NCBI GenBank assembly: GCA_003560215.1
Contig: PWIY01000348.1
Location: 1-9,016 of the forward strand
Length of the DNA stretch: 9,016 nt
Direction of reading: 5' to 3'
Source of the DNA: Bacteroidales bacterium
GTDB lineage: Bacteria; Bacteroidota; Bacteroidia; Bacteroidales; UBA7960
Each line of letters begins with the position of its first letter. Position 1 is the stretch's first letter. Both the position numbers and the translations under genes were made by a program. The notes beneath the pieces are model-generated. The model did not search any database. It saw only the letters and a list, made by a program, of their open reading frames with translations, and was not told where the DNA came from. Positions 1 through 6,139 of this stretch are shown piece by piece.

Positions 1-2
1 AG

Positions 3-137
3 CTGATTTATTTATCATGTCTGCAACACATTACGAAAAAAGGACTGAAGTGGGCAGGCTGGACGGTGATTGCCATACTGGCCCTGACCAATGCAGCAGA
101 AAGGAGGGCGTTTACGCTTTCTTTTTATATGTACTAA
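3..137 (+). CDS. possible C-terminal end of a membrane protein, cut by the window edge
   Basis: An open frame enters from the left edge and stops at a TAA at 135-137. It gives 44 residues. The tail contains a Lys/Trp-flanked hydrophobic stretch (GLKWAGWTVIAILALTNAAE), which would fit a last membrane helix followed by a short basic tail. It overlaps the 3' end of the minus-strand GlsB-like gene by 26 bases, so the two genes would converge. A second plus-strand frame (starting at base 2, stopping near 164) is also open but has a less protein-like composition. A run this short without a stop could be chance, and I do not recognise the sequence. No hairpin with a T-run that would serve as a terminator is visible between the two genes. 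Confidence 0.3.
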   Translation: MIYLSCLQHITKKGLKWAGWTVIAILALTNAAERRAFTLSFYMY

Positions 138-1068
138 CGTGCCTCTTGGTCTTTGAATCATAAATATCAGCGATGGTCACCATGATCCCTGTTTCCTCCA
201 CGCCACCAAAATCCTCATTAAAGGCAGTTCCGAATGTTTTCATCGTGGGACTGAGCCCCATATAGGAATTGATCAGCGGGGGGATATTTTCTTTCCGGCC
301 CCTGACGTGTTGCGACAACAAACGATAATTCTCCTCAAAGGTCTCTGCGGTAAAAACTTCAGCAAGTTGTGCTTCCGGAGTGGTTATCGGCAAAGGCTCG
401 TATGGGGCTGCCAGATTATCCTGATCAGGGAAAAAGCGATGCATGAAATACAATATCAGGTCACGGGCATACGTGTCAAAATGCTGGTACATGGTCACCT
501 TGCCCAGAAAATACTTCAGTTGGGGATAATCCACCACAAGGCCCCCCAAACCATCCCAGAGGTTATCCAGAGAGTAAATGCTTTTCCTGTTTTCTCTGGA
601 TGGCTGGTACGCCGGCTGCACAAAGGAACGTCCGAGTTCGATGGTATAAGGCATAAAGTCCCTGATAAACTGACCGGAGAAGCGGAACAACCGTGCCATG
701 GCAATATCAGGCACACCATCAGGTCGTTCGGGCACATCCCAGCAACAGGTAAAGCGGTACCCTCCCACAATATCTCTGGCTGCAGGATCCCACACGATCA
801 GCTGCTGATATGGGTTTTCACCCTGGTCAAAATCATCCAGATCCAGTTCTTTACCCGTTCCTCCCCCCGCCTGGCGGAAGGAAACCTCACGCAAACGTCC
901 GACCTCCCGCAACACATTCGGTGCATTGCGGGAATCCACCACATATATTTCGTTGTTGCCCTTGTTGGTGGGGCGAAAAAACCTGTCACCTGTTAATTCA
1001 GCCATCAGCATATCCCTGGACACAGGCTGAATTATCTCCCTTTCATTGTCCTTCATCTCCTTATTCAT
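112..1068 (-). CDS. glsB: GlsB/OlsB-like N-acyltransferase (GNAT-type, aminolipid synthesis)
   Basis: This 318-residue protein belongs to the family often labelled 'hemolysin' or GNAT N-acyltransferase, which includes OlsB (ornithine lipid) and Bacteroides GlsB (glycine lipid). Family members transfer a 3-hydroxy fatty acid from acyl-ACP to the amino group of an amino acid, the first step of aminolipid synthesis. Visible support: an N-terminal block RLREVSFRQAGGG (58-70) followed by an acidic stretch to residue 81 ending in FD, a GNAT core strand IVGGYRF (100-106), the ELGRS motif (144-148) typical of the OlsB group, and a conserved-looking C-terminal region around residues 267-303 (NSYMGLSP at the start). 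It begins 5 bases after the stop of the GlsA-like gene, so the two are almost certainly co-transcribed. ATG at 1068 is used; ATG at 1056 is possible, but the GGAG before it directly abuts the codon. The family call is solid. The amino-acid substrate (glycine, ornithine, serine-glycine) cannot be read from sequence. Confidence 0.78.
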   Translation of the reverse strand: MNKEMKDNEREIIQPVSRDMLMAELTGDRFFRPTNKGNNEIYVVDSRNAPNVLREVGRLREVSFRQAGGGTGKELDLDDFDQGENPYQQLIVWDPAARDIVGGYRFTCCWDVPERPDGVPDIAMARLFRFSGQFIRDFMPYTIELGRSFVQPAYQPSRENRKSIYSLDNLWDGLGGLVVDYPQLKYFLGKVTMYQHFDTYARDLILYFMHRFFPDQDNLAAPYEPLPITTPEAQLAEVFTAETFEENYRLLSQHVRGRKENIPPLINSYMGLSPTMKTFGTAFNEDFGGVEETGIMVTIADIYDSKTKRHVSTYKKKA

Positions 1069-1073
1069 TCGGG

Positions 1074-1931
1074 TTAATCATTAAATACCAAATTGCCGTC
1101 AGGCAACCCGTAAACATGCTTTTTCATCTTCTGTGCCCACTGGTAATGGGTGTATTCTTTCGTAAAGGTACTATATGGCACAGGCTTTCCAAAGATAATG
1201 CGTAGTTTTTTATTTTGCTGCCTGAACATTTCATCAGGCAGGTACAGCATCTCCACATTGAATTTGATGCCCAGACGCTTTCGCCATAATGCCAGGTTGT
1301 AAAAAAAATTGGAGTTTTTCCCATCAATATACACCGGAACAATATCGCGTTTGTGCTGTACAGCTTTTGTAATAAACGTCTTTTTCCATTCCAGATCACG
1401 GATCTCCTTCCCCTGCCTCCTGGAAACCAAGCCTGCCGGAAAGATCAATATCAGTTCATCGGAAGAGAAACATTCTTCCAGCGCCCGAACAAAGCCGGCC
1501 GTATTTTTTCCGTGCTTGTTCACAGGAACAAACAATTCTTTCAGGTTGTAAATCTCAAGCAGGATGTCGTTGGCCAGGAAGCGGATATCTGAACGTTTTT
1601 TCCCGATCACATGCATCAGTGCCATTCCGTCCAGCCCCCCCAGGGGGTGATTGGAAGCCACAATGTAGCGGCCGGAAGACGGAATATTTTCCTCATTGAC
1701 CACTTCGATGTTGAGCTCAAAGCGTTCAATTAAAATGCGCTCAATGAATTCGAGACCGGTCAGATGATGGTACTCTTCCAGCGCCTGATTGATCTGATCC
1801 TGATGAATGATCCGTTTCAGGTACCGGATCAAAGGACCGGGAATCAGATGATAGGCCTTCCCGGCCTTGGATCTCAACACTTTGTCGATATCGATCCGTT
1901 GTTGCTTTTGTTGATCTGGTTTTACAGTCAT
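1074..1931 (-). CDS. glsA: GlsA/OlsA-like O-acyltransferase (PlsC-type)
   Basis: This protein is a lysophospholipid acyltransferase-like enzyme expected to add the second fatty acid onto the 3-hydroxyl of the N-acyl amino acid made by its partner, at the inner membrane. With the chosen start it has 285 residues. The acyltransferase block is SNHPLGGLDG around residues 94-102, with catalytic His95 and Asp101. FPAG at 164-167 is the usual second block, and FVPVNK lies between them. The His-Asp spacing is five residues rather than the four of classic PlsC; I believe this form is normal in this branch. The frame is open to an ATG at 2015, but I prefer ATG 1931. An SD-like GGAAGAAG (1944-1937) sits 5 bases before it, an exact TAnnTTTG box lies just upstream, and the added N-terminus from 2015 is Cys-rich and not protein-like. 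ATGs at 1946 and 1952 remain possible. It is the first gene of the pair with the GlsB-like gene, divergent from mraZ. Confidence 0.75.
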   Translation of the reverse strand: MTVKPDQQKQQRIDIDKVLRSKAGKAYHLIPGPLIRYLKRIIHQDQINQALEEYHHLTGLEFIERILIERFELNIEVVNEENIPSSGRYIVASNHPLGGLDGMALMHVIGKKRSDIRFLANDILLEIYNLKELFVPVNKHGKNTAGFVRALEECFSSDELILIFPAGLVSRRQGKEIRDLEWKKTFITKAVQHKRDIVPVYIDGKNSNFFYNLALWRKRLGIKFNVEMLYLPDEMFRQQNKKLRIIFGKPVPYSTFTKEYTHYQWAQKMKKHVYGLPDGNLVFND

Positions 1932-1936
1932 TCCGG

Positions 1937-1944
1937 CTTCTTCC
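1937..1944 (-). promoter_or_regulatory. Shine-Dalgarno-like site of the GlsA-like gene
   Basis: On the minus strand GGAAGAAG precedes ATG 1931 by 5 bases. It decides between several in-frame ATGs (1931, 1946, 1952, 1980s, 2015), since none of the others has a comparable site in the right place. SD-like sites are often weak in Bacteroidota, so this is supporting rather than decisive evidence. Confidence 0.45.
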
Positions 1945-1952
1945 ATCGCCAT

Positions 1953-1986
1953 CAAAAATAAGAAATTAGTTTCAAAATCCATACAA
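1953..1986 (-). promoter_or_regulatory. Bacteroidota-type promoter for the glsA-glsB pair
   Basis: On the minus strand, TATTTTTG (1960-1953) matches the Bacteroidota -7 consensus TAnnTTTG exactly. A TTG at 1986-1984 lies 23 bases upstream as a possible -33 element; the stronger TTTG at 1976-1973 is too close (12 bases). Transcription would start around 1946-1948, leaving a leader of about 16 bases before ATG 1931 that contains the SD-like site. If correct, this excludes the upstream ATG at 2015. Confidence 0.5.
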
Positions 1987-2032
1987 CAGCAAGGCAACCG
2001 AAAGCGAGGATCCATCCGGACATTCAGATTGC

Positions 2033-2065
2033 ATCAGCAAACCACCAAATGGCCGGACTGCTGAT
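2033..2065. repeat. 7-bp inverted repeat in the divergent control region
   Basis: ATCAGCA (2033-2039) and its exact reverse complement TGCTGAT (2059-2065) are separated by 19 bases. No T-run follows on either side, so it is not a terminator. It lies between the promoters of the two divergent operons and could be an operator half-site pair, but a 7-bp match at this distance can occur by chance. The rest of 2016-2130 holds nothing else I can name, apart from an AT-rich stretch with two TAATTA copies (2065-2070, 2073-2078). Confidence 0.25.
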
Positions 2066-2131
2066 AATTAAGTAATTAGCACAAAGCCCCTTGTTCTTCT
2101 GCCCGTATTCAACCAAAAAGTTATTAACAAT

Positions 2132-2169
2132 GTGGTAAAAAGTGGTAAAAAGTGGTAAAAAGTGGTAAA
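2132..2169 (+). promoter_or_regulatory. MraZ box: four direct repeats of GTGGTAAA with 10-bp period
   Basis: GTGGTAAA occurs four times without mismatch at 2132, 2142, 2152 and 2162. This is the architecture known for MraZ operators upstream of mraZ: short G-rich direct repeats one helical turn apart (TGGGN with 5-bp spacers in Escherichia coli, AAAGTG-type repeats in mycoplasmas). The mraZ gene starts 44 bases downstream. MraZ forms a ring-like oligomer whose subunits contact successive repeats, and in studied species it regulates its own operon. Identification rests on repeat spacing, core similarity and position; binding is inferred. Confidence 0.82.
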
Positions 2170-2177
2170 TTTATATC

Positions 2178-2192
2178 TATATTTACACTTTG
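2178..2192 (+). promoter_or_regulatory. candidate -7 region of the dcw operon promoter
   Basis: Two overlapping near-matches to the Bacteroidota -7 element TAnnTTTG are present: TATATTTA (2178-2185, one mismatch) and TACACTTTG (2184-2192, all fixed bases present but one extra base in the spacer). No clear -33 TTG is present; that position falls within the MraZ repeats, so bound MraZ would cover it. A start site near 2197-2200 would leave a short A-rich leader before ATG 2214. Confidence 0.35.
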
Positions 2193-2213
2193 AAAACGGA
2201 TAAACGCGAAAAA

Positions 2214-2690
2214 ATGACACACCTCCTTGGTGAATTTGATTGCAGAATCGACACCAAAGGCCGCTTTATGCTTCCCTCGGGACTGAAAAAGCAGCTGGAT
2301 CCCGGTGATCAGGAGCGTTTTGTCGTCAATCGCGGCTTTGAAACAAACCTTACACTCTACCCGGAGAGCGAATGGCTGAAAATATCGCGTGAAGTTAATT
2401 CTCTGAACCTGTATAACAAAAAAAACCGGGAGTTTGTCCGTTATTTTTTCCGGGGGGCGAAAGAACTCCGGCTTGATCCGGCAGGCAGGCTACTGCTGCC
2501 CAAATCATTGATCGATTACGGTGAGATTCATAAGGAAATCGTTCTTTTAGCATATGGAAAACGCATAGAAATATGGGCCAAAGAGGCTTATGAAGGCTTG
2601 CTGGCCAGTGAACCTGAAGATTTTTCTTCACTGGCTGAGGAAGTGATGGGGAAGGTTAACCAAACGTCCGGAGGTGAAGATGTATCATAA
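2214..2690 (+). CDS. mraZ: transcriptional regulator MraZ
   Basis: MraZ is the DNA-binding regulator encoded first in most dcw clusters. The 158-residue product has the two expected SpoVT/AbrB-like half-domains, each with the DxxxR motif: residues 13-17 (DTKGR, followed by FMLP) and 88-92 (DPAGR, followed by LLLP). The N-terminus MTHLLGEFDCRIDTKGR is typical for the family. The frame is open to a TTG at 2190, but that codon lies inside the candidate -7 box and would add eight charged residues not expected in MraZ, so ATG 2214 is chosen. The leader is A-rich with no clear Shine-Dalgarno. The 3' end overlaps rsmH by 11 bases, suggesting translational coupling. Its likely binding site is the four-repeat box just upstream, which implies autoregulation of the whole operon. 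Confidence 0.95.
   Translation: MTHLLGEFDCRIDTKGRFMLPSGLKKQLDPGDQERFVVNRGFETNLTLYPESEWLKISREVNSLNLYNKKNREFVRYFFRGAKELRLDPAGRLLLPKSLIDYGEIHKEIVLLAYGKRIEIWAKEAYEGLLASEPEDFSSLAEEVMGKVNQTSGGEDVS
2670..2676 (+). promoter_or_regulatory. Shine-Dalgarno of rsmH within the end of mraZ
   Basis: GGAGGTG lies within the last codons of mraZ. It sets the rsmH start at ATG 2680 (5 bases after GGAGG) rather than the in-frame GTG at 2674, which overlaps the site itself. It is one of the strongest SD sequences in the window, placed where ribosomes finishing mraZ could re-initiate. Confidence 0.7.
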
Positions 2691-3588
2691 TCCGGTTATG
2701 CCGGAAGCTGCCATTGACGGATTGTCATTGGTTTCCGGCGGTATTTATGTGGATGCCACTTATGGTGGCGGAGGACATTCAGCCGCAATACTTGAGCGGT
2801 TGGGTGAGGGAAAACTCATCGCTTTTGACCAGGATGAAGATGCCAGGAGGAACATCCGGGATGACCCCAGGCTGGTTTTTTTTGATCACAACTTCAGGTA
2901 TATGAAAAACCTCCTGAAGTTTCACGGCCACCTGCCGGTTGACGGCATACTGGCCGACCTGGGTGTTTCATCTTACCAGTTTGACCAGGCTTCAAGGGGC
3001 TTTTCCACAAGGTCGGAAGGTCCGCTCGACATGCGGATGAACCGGCAGGCCCCCATGAGTGCGGCAGATATTCTCAATACTTATGATGACAAACAACTGG
3101 CCGGACTGTTTTACACCTATGGTGAACTGAGAAATTCACGCAGGATCGCCGCAGCCATCATTGACCATCGCCGGGAAAAACCCTTTGAAACAACCACAGA
3201 ACTGACCGGGTTGCTGGAAAAAATGGCCCCGCGTGGCAGGGAAAACAAATTCCTGGCCCAGGCATTCCAGGCTCTCCGCATTGAAGTTAACCAGGAACTG
3301 GACTCACTGAAGGAGTTGCTGACACAAAGCACCGAGGTGCTGAAAAGTGGCGGAAGACTGGTAATCATTTCTTATCATTCCCTTGAAGACCGGCTGGTGA
3401 AGAATTTCATGAAAACAGGAAACCTCACCGGGAAGCAGGAGAAGGATTTTTATGGGAATTTAATCCGGCCTTTTGAGCCGGTGGGAAAAGTGCAAACAGC
3501 AGATCCAAAAGAAATCGCTGAAAACCCCCGGGCGAGAAGTGCCAAACTCAGAATCGCAGAAAAGGTTGATCAACATGACAGGAAATAA
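2680..3588 (+). CDS. rsmH: 16S rRNA (cytosine-1402 N4)-methyltransferase RsmH
   Basis: RsmH (formerly MraW) uses S-adenosylmethionine to methylate N4 of C1402 in the 16S rRNA decoding centre. The product is 302 residues, normal for the family. Visible motifs in order: the SAM-binding DATYGGGGHS (25-34), acidic FDQD (49-52), DLGVSS (93-98), RGFS (106-109), GPLDMRM (114-120), LRIEVNQEL (199-207) and SYHSLEDR (231-238). All are RsmH hallmarks and none looks damaged. The start at ATG 2680 is supported by a strong upstream GGAGG and by the family-typical N-terminus MYHNPVMPEA. It overlaps mraZ by 11 bases and the FtsL-like gene by 14. Confidence 0.97.
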   Translation: MYHNPVMPEAAIDGLSLVSGGIYVDATYGGGGHSAAILERLGEGKLIAFDQDEDARRNIRDDPRLVFFDHNFRYMKNLLKFHGHLPVDGILADLGVSSYQFDQASRGFSTRSEGPLDMRMNRQAPMSAADILNTYDDKQLAGLFYTYGELRNSRRIAAAIIDHRREKPFETTTELTGLLEKMAPRGRENKFLAQAFQALRIEVNQELDSLKELLTQSTEVLKSGGRLVIISYHSLEDRLVKNFMKTGNLTGKQEKDFYGNLIRPFEPVGKVQTADPKEIAENPRARSAKLRIAEKVDQHDRK

Positions 3589-3985
3589 ATTTAAAAAACA
3601 GCAAAAAGAGAAGGCATATGCCGGCAATGGCCGCACAGGTCGCTTTTTTGCGGGCCTGCTTGACGGCAGCCTGCTCACCGGAAAATCAGCTCCGTCTCAG
3701 CTTCCCTTTATATTTTACCTGTCAGGCCTGGCCTTGTTCCTGATCTTCAATGCATACTATGCCGAGAAAAAAGCAAGGGAGGCAGACCGGTTACAACAGG
3801 AGATGACCGCATTGCGCATTAGATATGTCCAGGTCAAATCCGAATATATGTACCTGACAAACCGTTCAGAGATATCCAGAAGATTAAGAACCCGGGGGTT
3901 CGTTGAACCAAAGGAACCGCCCAGGCCCGTGTATGAGGTAAGAAAAGACAAGGGTTTGATGGATAGGCTTTTGGGGCGCAACTAA
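3575..3985 (+). CDS. ftsL: FtsL-like cell division protein
   Basis: This is a small bitopic membrane protein in the ftsL position between rsmH and ftsI. The product has 136 residues: a basic cytoplasmic N-terminal part (1-42), one membrane helix around 43-61 (FIFYLSGLALFLIFNAYYA), then a charged helical stretch (about 64-95, EKKAREADRLQQEM and on) likely to form a coiled coil in the periplasm, and a Pro-rich tail (EPKEPPRPV at 111-119). This layout is that of FtsL, which with FtsQ/FtsB-type proteins activates septal FtsW-FtsI. Sequence conservation in FtsL is low, so the call rests on topology and gene position; Bacteroidota members were often mislabelled 'S-adenosyl-methyltransferase'. The frame is open upstream to 3473, but ATG 3575 gives a sensible N-terminus and a 14-base overlap with rsmH. 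Confidence 0.8.
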   Translation: MTGNKFKKQQKEKAYAGNGRTGRFFAGLLDGSLLTGKSAPSQLPFIFYLSGLALFLIFNAYYAEKKAREADRLQQEMTALRIRYVQVKSEYMYLTNRSEISRRLRTRGFVEPKEPPRPVYEVRKDKGLMDRLLGRN

Positions 3986-4021
3986 ACATGAATAAAAACC
4001 ACCTGAAGGGAAAAAAGGATC

Positions 4022-6127
4022 GTGGAACAAAAAAGCGACATATTGTGGAGAATTCGCCTGATATATTTTTTGATGGCGGTGATCGCTGTGGCAATAATCG
4101 CCAAGGTTCTTTATATACAACTCGTGGAAGGTGAATACTGGAAAGAGATTTCACGCTCGTCAACCATTCGTTATGTCAGCATTGAAGCTGCCCGGGGAGA
4201 TATTTGTGCGGATGACGGAAGATTACTGGCCACCAGCGTTCCTGTTTATGAAATTCGCATGGATATGAGCAGTTCGGTCACCTCCGATCAGTTGTTTTCA
4301 GACAATGTGGATTCCCTGGCGTATCAGCTTTCCAGGTTGTTCGGCGACCGCAGTGAAGCCCGGTATCGCAGAGACCTGCTCAGAGCCAGGCAAAACCAGG
4401 AACGCTACCACCTTGTCAAACGCAATGTAACCTGGGAACAGCTTCAGCAAGCGCGGCGATTTCCGCTGTTCAGACTGGGGCGTTTCGGCGGAGGCTTCAT
4501 TGTCAACGAAAGGACAAGGCGGGAAATGCCTTACCAGACGCTGGCTGCACGAACGATCGGTTATGAACGCGAAGGGATCTATGTGGGGCTTGAAGGAGCC
4601 TACAGGGAATACCTGGAGGGGGTACAGGGAAAAAGACTGATGCAGCGGCTGAGTGGAGGAACATGGATGCCGATCAGCGACCAGAACGAGATCCGCCCGC
4701 AAAACGGCAAAGACCTTATCACCACAATCAATGTTGAGATACAAGACATTACCGAAAAAGCTTTACTAAAGCAGTTGCAGCGATTCCGGGCCAGTCACGG
4801 AACAGCAGTGGTCATGGAGGTGGCCACCGGAAAGATCAAAGCCATTTCAAACCTTCAGAGAAATTCCTCCGGAACCGGTTATGACGAAATGTACAATTTT
4901 GCCGTGGGCCAGAGCACAGAACCCGGCTCCACGTTTAAACTGGCATCATTGATTGCTGCACTGGAAGATGGCGTCGTAAGCCCGGACGACTACATTGATA
5001 CCGGAGGGGGAAGTATCACCTATTACAACCGGACCATGAGGGATGTCAACGAGGAAGGTCACGGAAATATCCCTGTTCGTGAGGCATTTGCCTTGTCTTC
5101 CAATGTGGGGATCTCCCAGATTATCTATCAGGCATACAAGAACAATCCTGAACGTTTTGTGGCCCAGCTCAGACGACTTGGACTGCACGAGCCCCTTGAC
5201 CTGGAAATCTCAGGTGAAGGCCGCCCCGTCATTCGTGAACCCGGAAGCCAGGGGTGGTCAAACCTTTCTCTGCCCTGGATGGCCATCGGATATGAAGTGT
5301 CACTGACCCCCTTGCAAACATTGACACTCTATAATTCCGTGGCGAACAACGGACGGATGATGAAACCAATGTTTGTGAGTGAAATCCGTCAGGCAGGCCG
5401 GACTGTCAAAAGGTTTTCTCCGACAGTTATGAACCGTAGTATTGCGGGGAATCGCACCATTCGTAATGCACAGGAAATGCTGGTTCAGGCCGTCGAAAAG
5501 GGAACCGCAAGCAATATCCGGACAGATGCCTATCCCATTGCCGGCAAAACAGGAACGGCCCAGATTGCGCAGGCCGGCCAGGGTTACAGGGGGCCTTCGG
5601 GCACGCATTACCAGGCCTCTTTTGTGGGTTACTTCCCGGCAGACGACCCCGTTTACAGCTGCATCGTTATGATCAATAACCCCCGGGGGTATATCTATAC
5701 GGGCAGTGGGGTTGCGGCACCGGTTTTCAGGGAAATTGCAGACAAAATGTATGCCGCCCAGTTTTTTATGGCGCCTGAAGAAGAACAGGAAGTCATGATG
5801 GCTTCATTCCCCGGGTTCCGAAGCGGCCACCTGGACGACCTCAGGAACATCTATGCTCCGTTCGATGTGCGCATCTCAAAGGGCTCCTTTGAAAGCCAAT
5901 GGGTCCGGGCTACCCTTTCCGCAGATACCGTCAGGTTTGAAGATCGTAAGTTTATAGAAAACCTTGTCCCTGAAGTGGTGGGGATGGGACTGAGCGACGC
6001 CATTCATGTGCTCGAAAATGCCGGTTTGAGGGTTCGTTTCAGTGGCCGTGGAGTGGTCAGAAGGCAAAGCATCCCACCCGGAAGAAGAATCAACACCGGA
6101 AACACAATATATCTGGAACTGTCATAA
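4022..6127 (+). CDS. ftsI: septal peptidoglycan transpeptidase FtsI (class B PBP) with PASTA domain
   Basis: FtsI (PBP3) cross-links septal peptidoglycan together with FtsW. The product is 701 residues: an N-terminal membrane anchor (about 13-33), a dimerisation/pedestal region starting with the typical ARGDI (57-61) and LATSVP (69-74), then the transpeptidase domain with STFK (Ser303 nucleophile, Lys306), SSN (Ser359-x-Asn361; numbering is approximate) and KTGT (509-512). A single PASTA domain occupies about 647-701 (LVPEVVGMGLSDAI at its start), common in Bacteroidota FtsI and absent from E. coli FtsI. The start is a GTG, because a TGA in the same frame at 4004 leaves no ATG before it. AAAAGG and GAAGGG upstream could act as ribosome-binding sequence. 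An ATG at 3988 lies one base out of frame (see findings). It follows ftsL by 36 bases. Confidence 0.95.
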   Translation: MEQKSDILWRIRLIYFLMAVIAVAIIAKVLYIQLVEGEYWKEISRSSTIRYVSIEAARGDICADDGRLLATSVPVYEIRMDMSSSVTSDQLFSDNVDSLAYQLSRLFGDRSEARYRRDLLRARQNQERYHLVKRNVTWEQLQQARRFPLFRLGRFGGGFIVNERTRREMPYQTLAARTIGYEREGIYVGLEGAYREYLEGVQGKRLMQRLSGGTWMPISDQNEIRPQNGKDLITTINVEIQDITEKALLKQLQRFRASHGTAVVMEVATGKIKAISNLQRNSSGTGYDEMYNFAVGQSTEPGSTFKLASLIAALEDGVVSPDDYIDTGGGSITYYNRTMRDVNEEGHGNIPVREAFALSSNVGISQIIYQAYKNNPERFVAQLRRLGLHEPLDLEISGEGRPVIREPGSQGWSNLSLPWMAIGYEVSLTPLQTLTLYNSVANNGRMMKPMFVSEIRQAGRTVKRFSPTVMNRSIAGNRTIRNAQEMLVQAVEKGTASNIRTDAYPIAGKTGTAQIAQAGQGYRGPSGTHYQASFVGYFPADDPVYSCIVMINNPRGYIYTGSGVAAPVFREIADKMYAAQFFMAPEEEQEVMMASFPGFRSGHLDDLRNIYAPFDVRISKGSFESQWVRATLSADTVRFEDRKFIENLVPEVVGMGLSDAIHVLENAGLRVRFSGRGVVRRQSIPPGRRINTGNTIYLELS

Positions 6128-6139
6128 CAACAAGTGACC

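Noticed and set aside
72..82. GCCA-TAC-TGGC hairpin downstream of the GlsB-like gene
   Set aside because: The stem is only 4 bp and no T-run follows on the minus strand at the right distance, so it cannot be called a terminator.
307..996. Long plus-strand open frame (229 residues) opposite the GlsB-like gene
   Set aside because: The opposite strand encodes a protein with family motifs along its full length. The plus-strand translation is low in recognisable structure, so it is an antisense shadow.
1301..1308. A8 homopolymer in the GlsA-like gene (similar 8-base runs at 2418-2425 in mraZ and 2876-2883 in rsmH)
   Set aside because: All three genes read through without frame change and keep their motifs on both sides, so there is no sign of phase variation or error.
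2065..2078. Two TAATTA palindromes 8 bases apart
   Set aside because: Short AT-only palindromes are expected by chance in an AT-rich control region, and nothing ties them to a regulator.
2131..2170. Repeat array as a CRISPR or origin iteron cluster
   Set aside because: Units are only 10 bases with no unique spacers, which excludes CRISPR. Position directly before mraZ and the one-turn spacing fit an MraZ operator far better than iterons.
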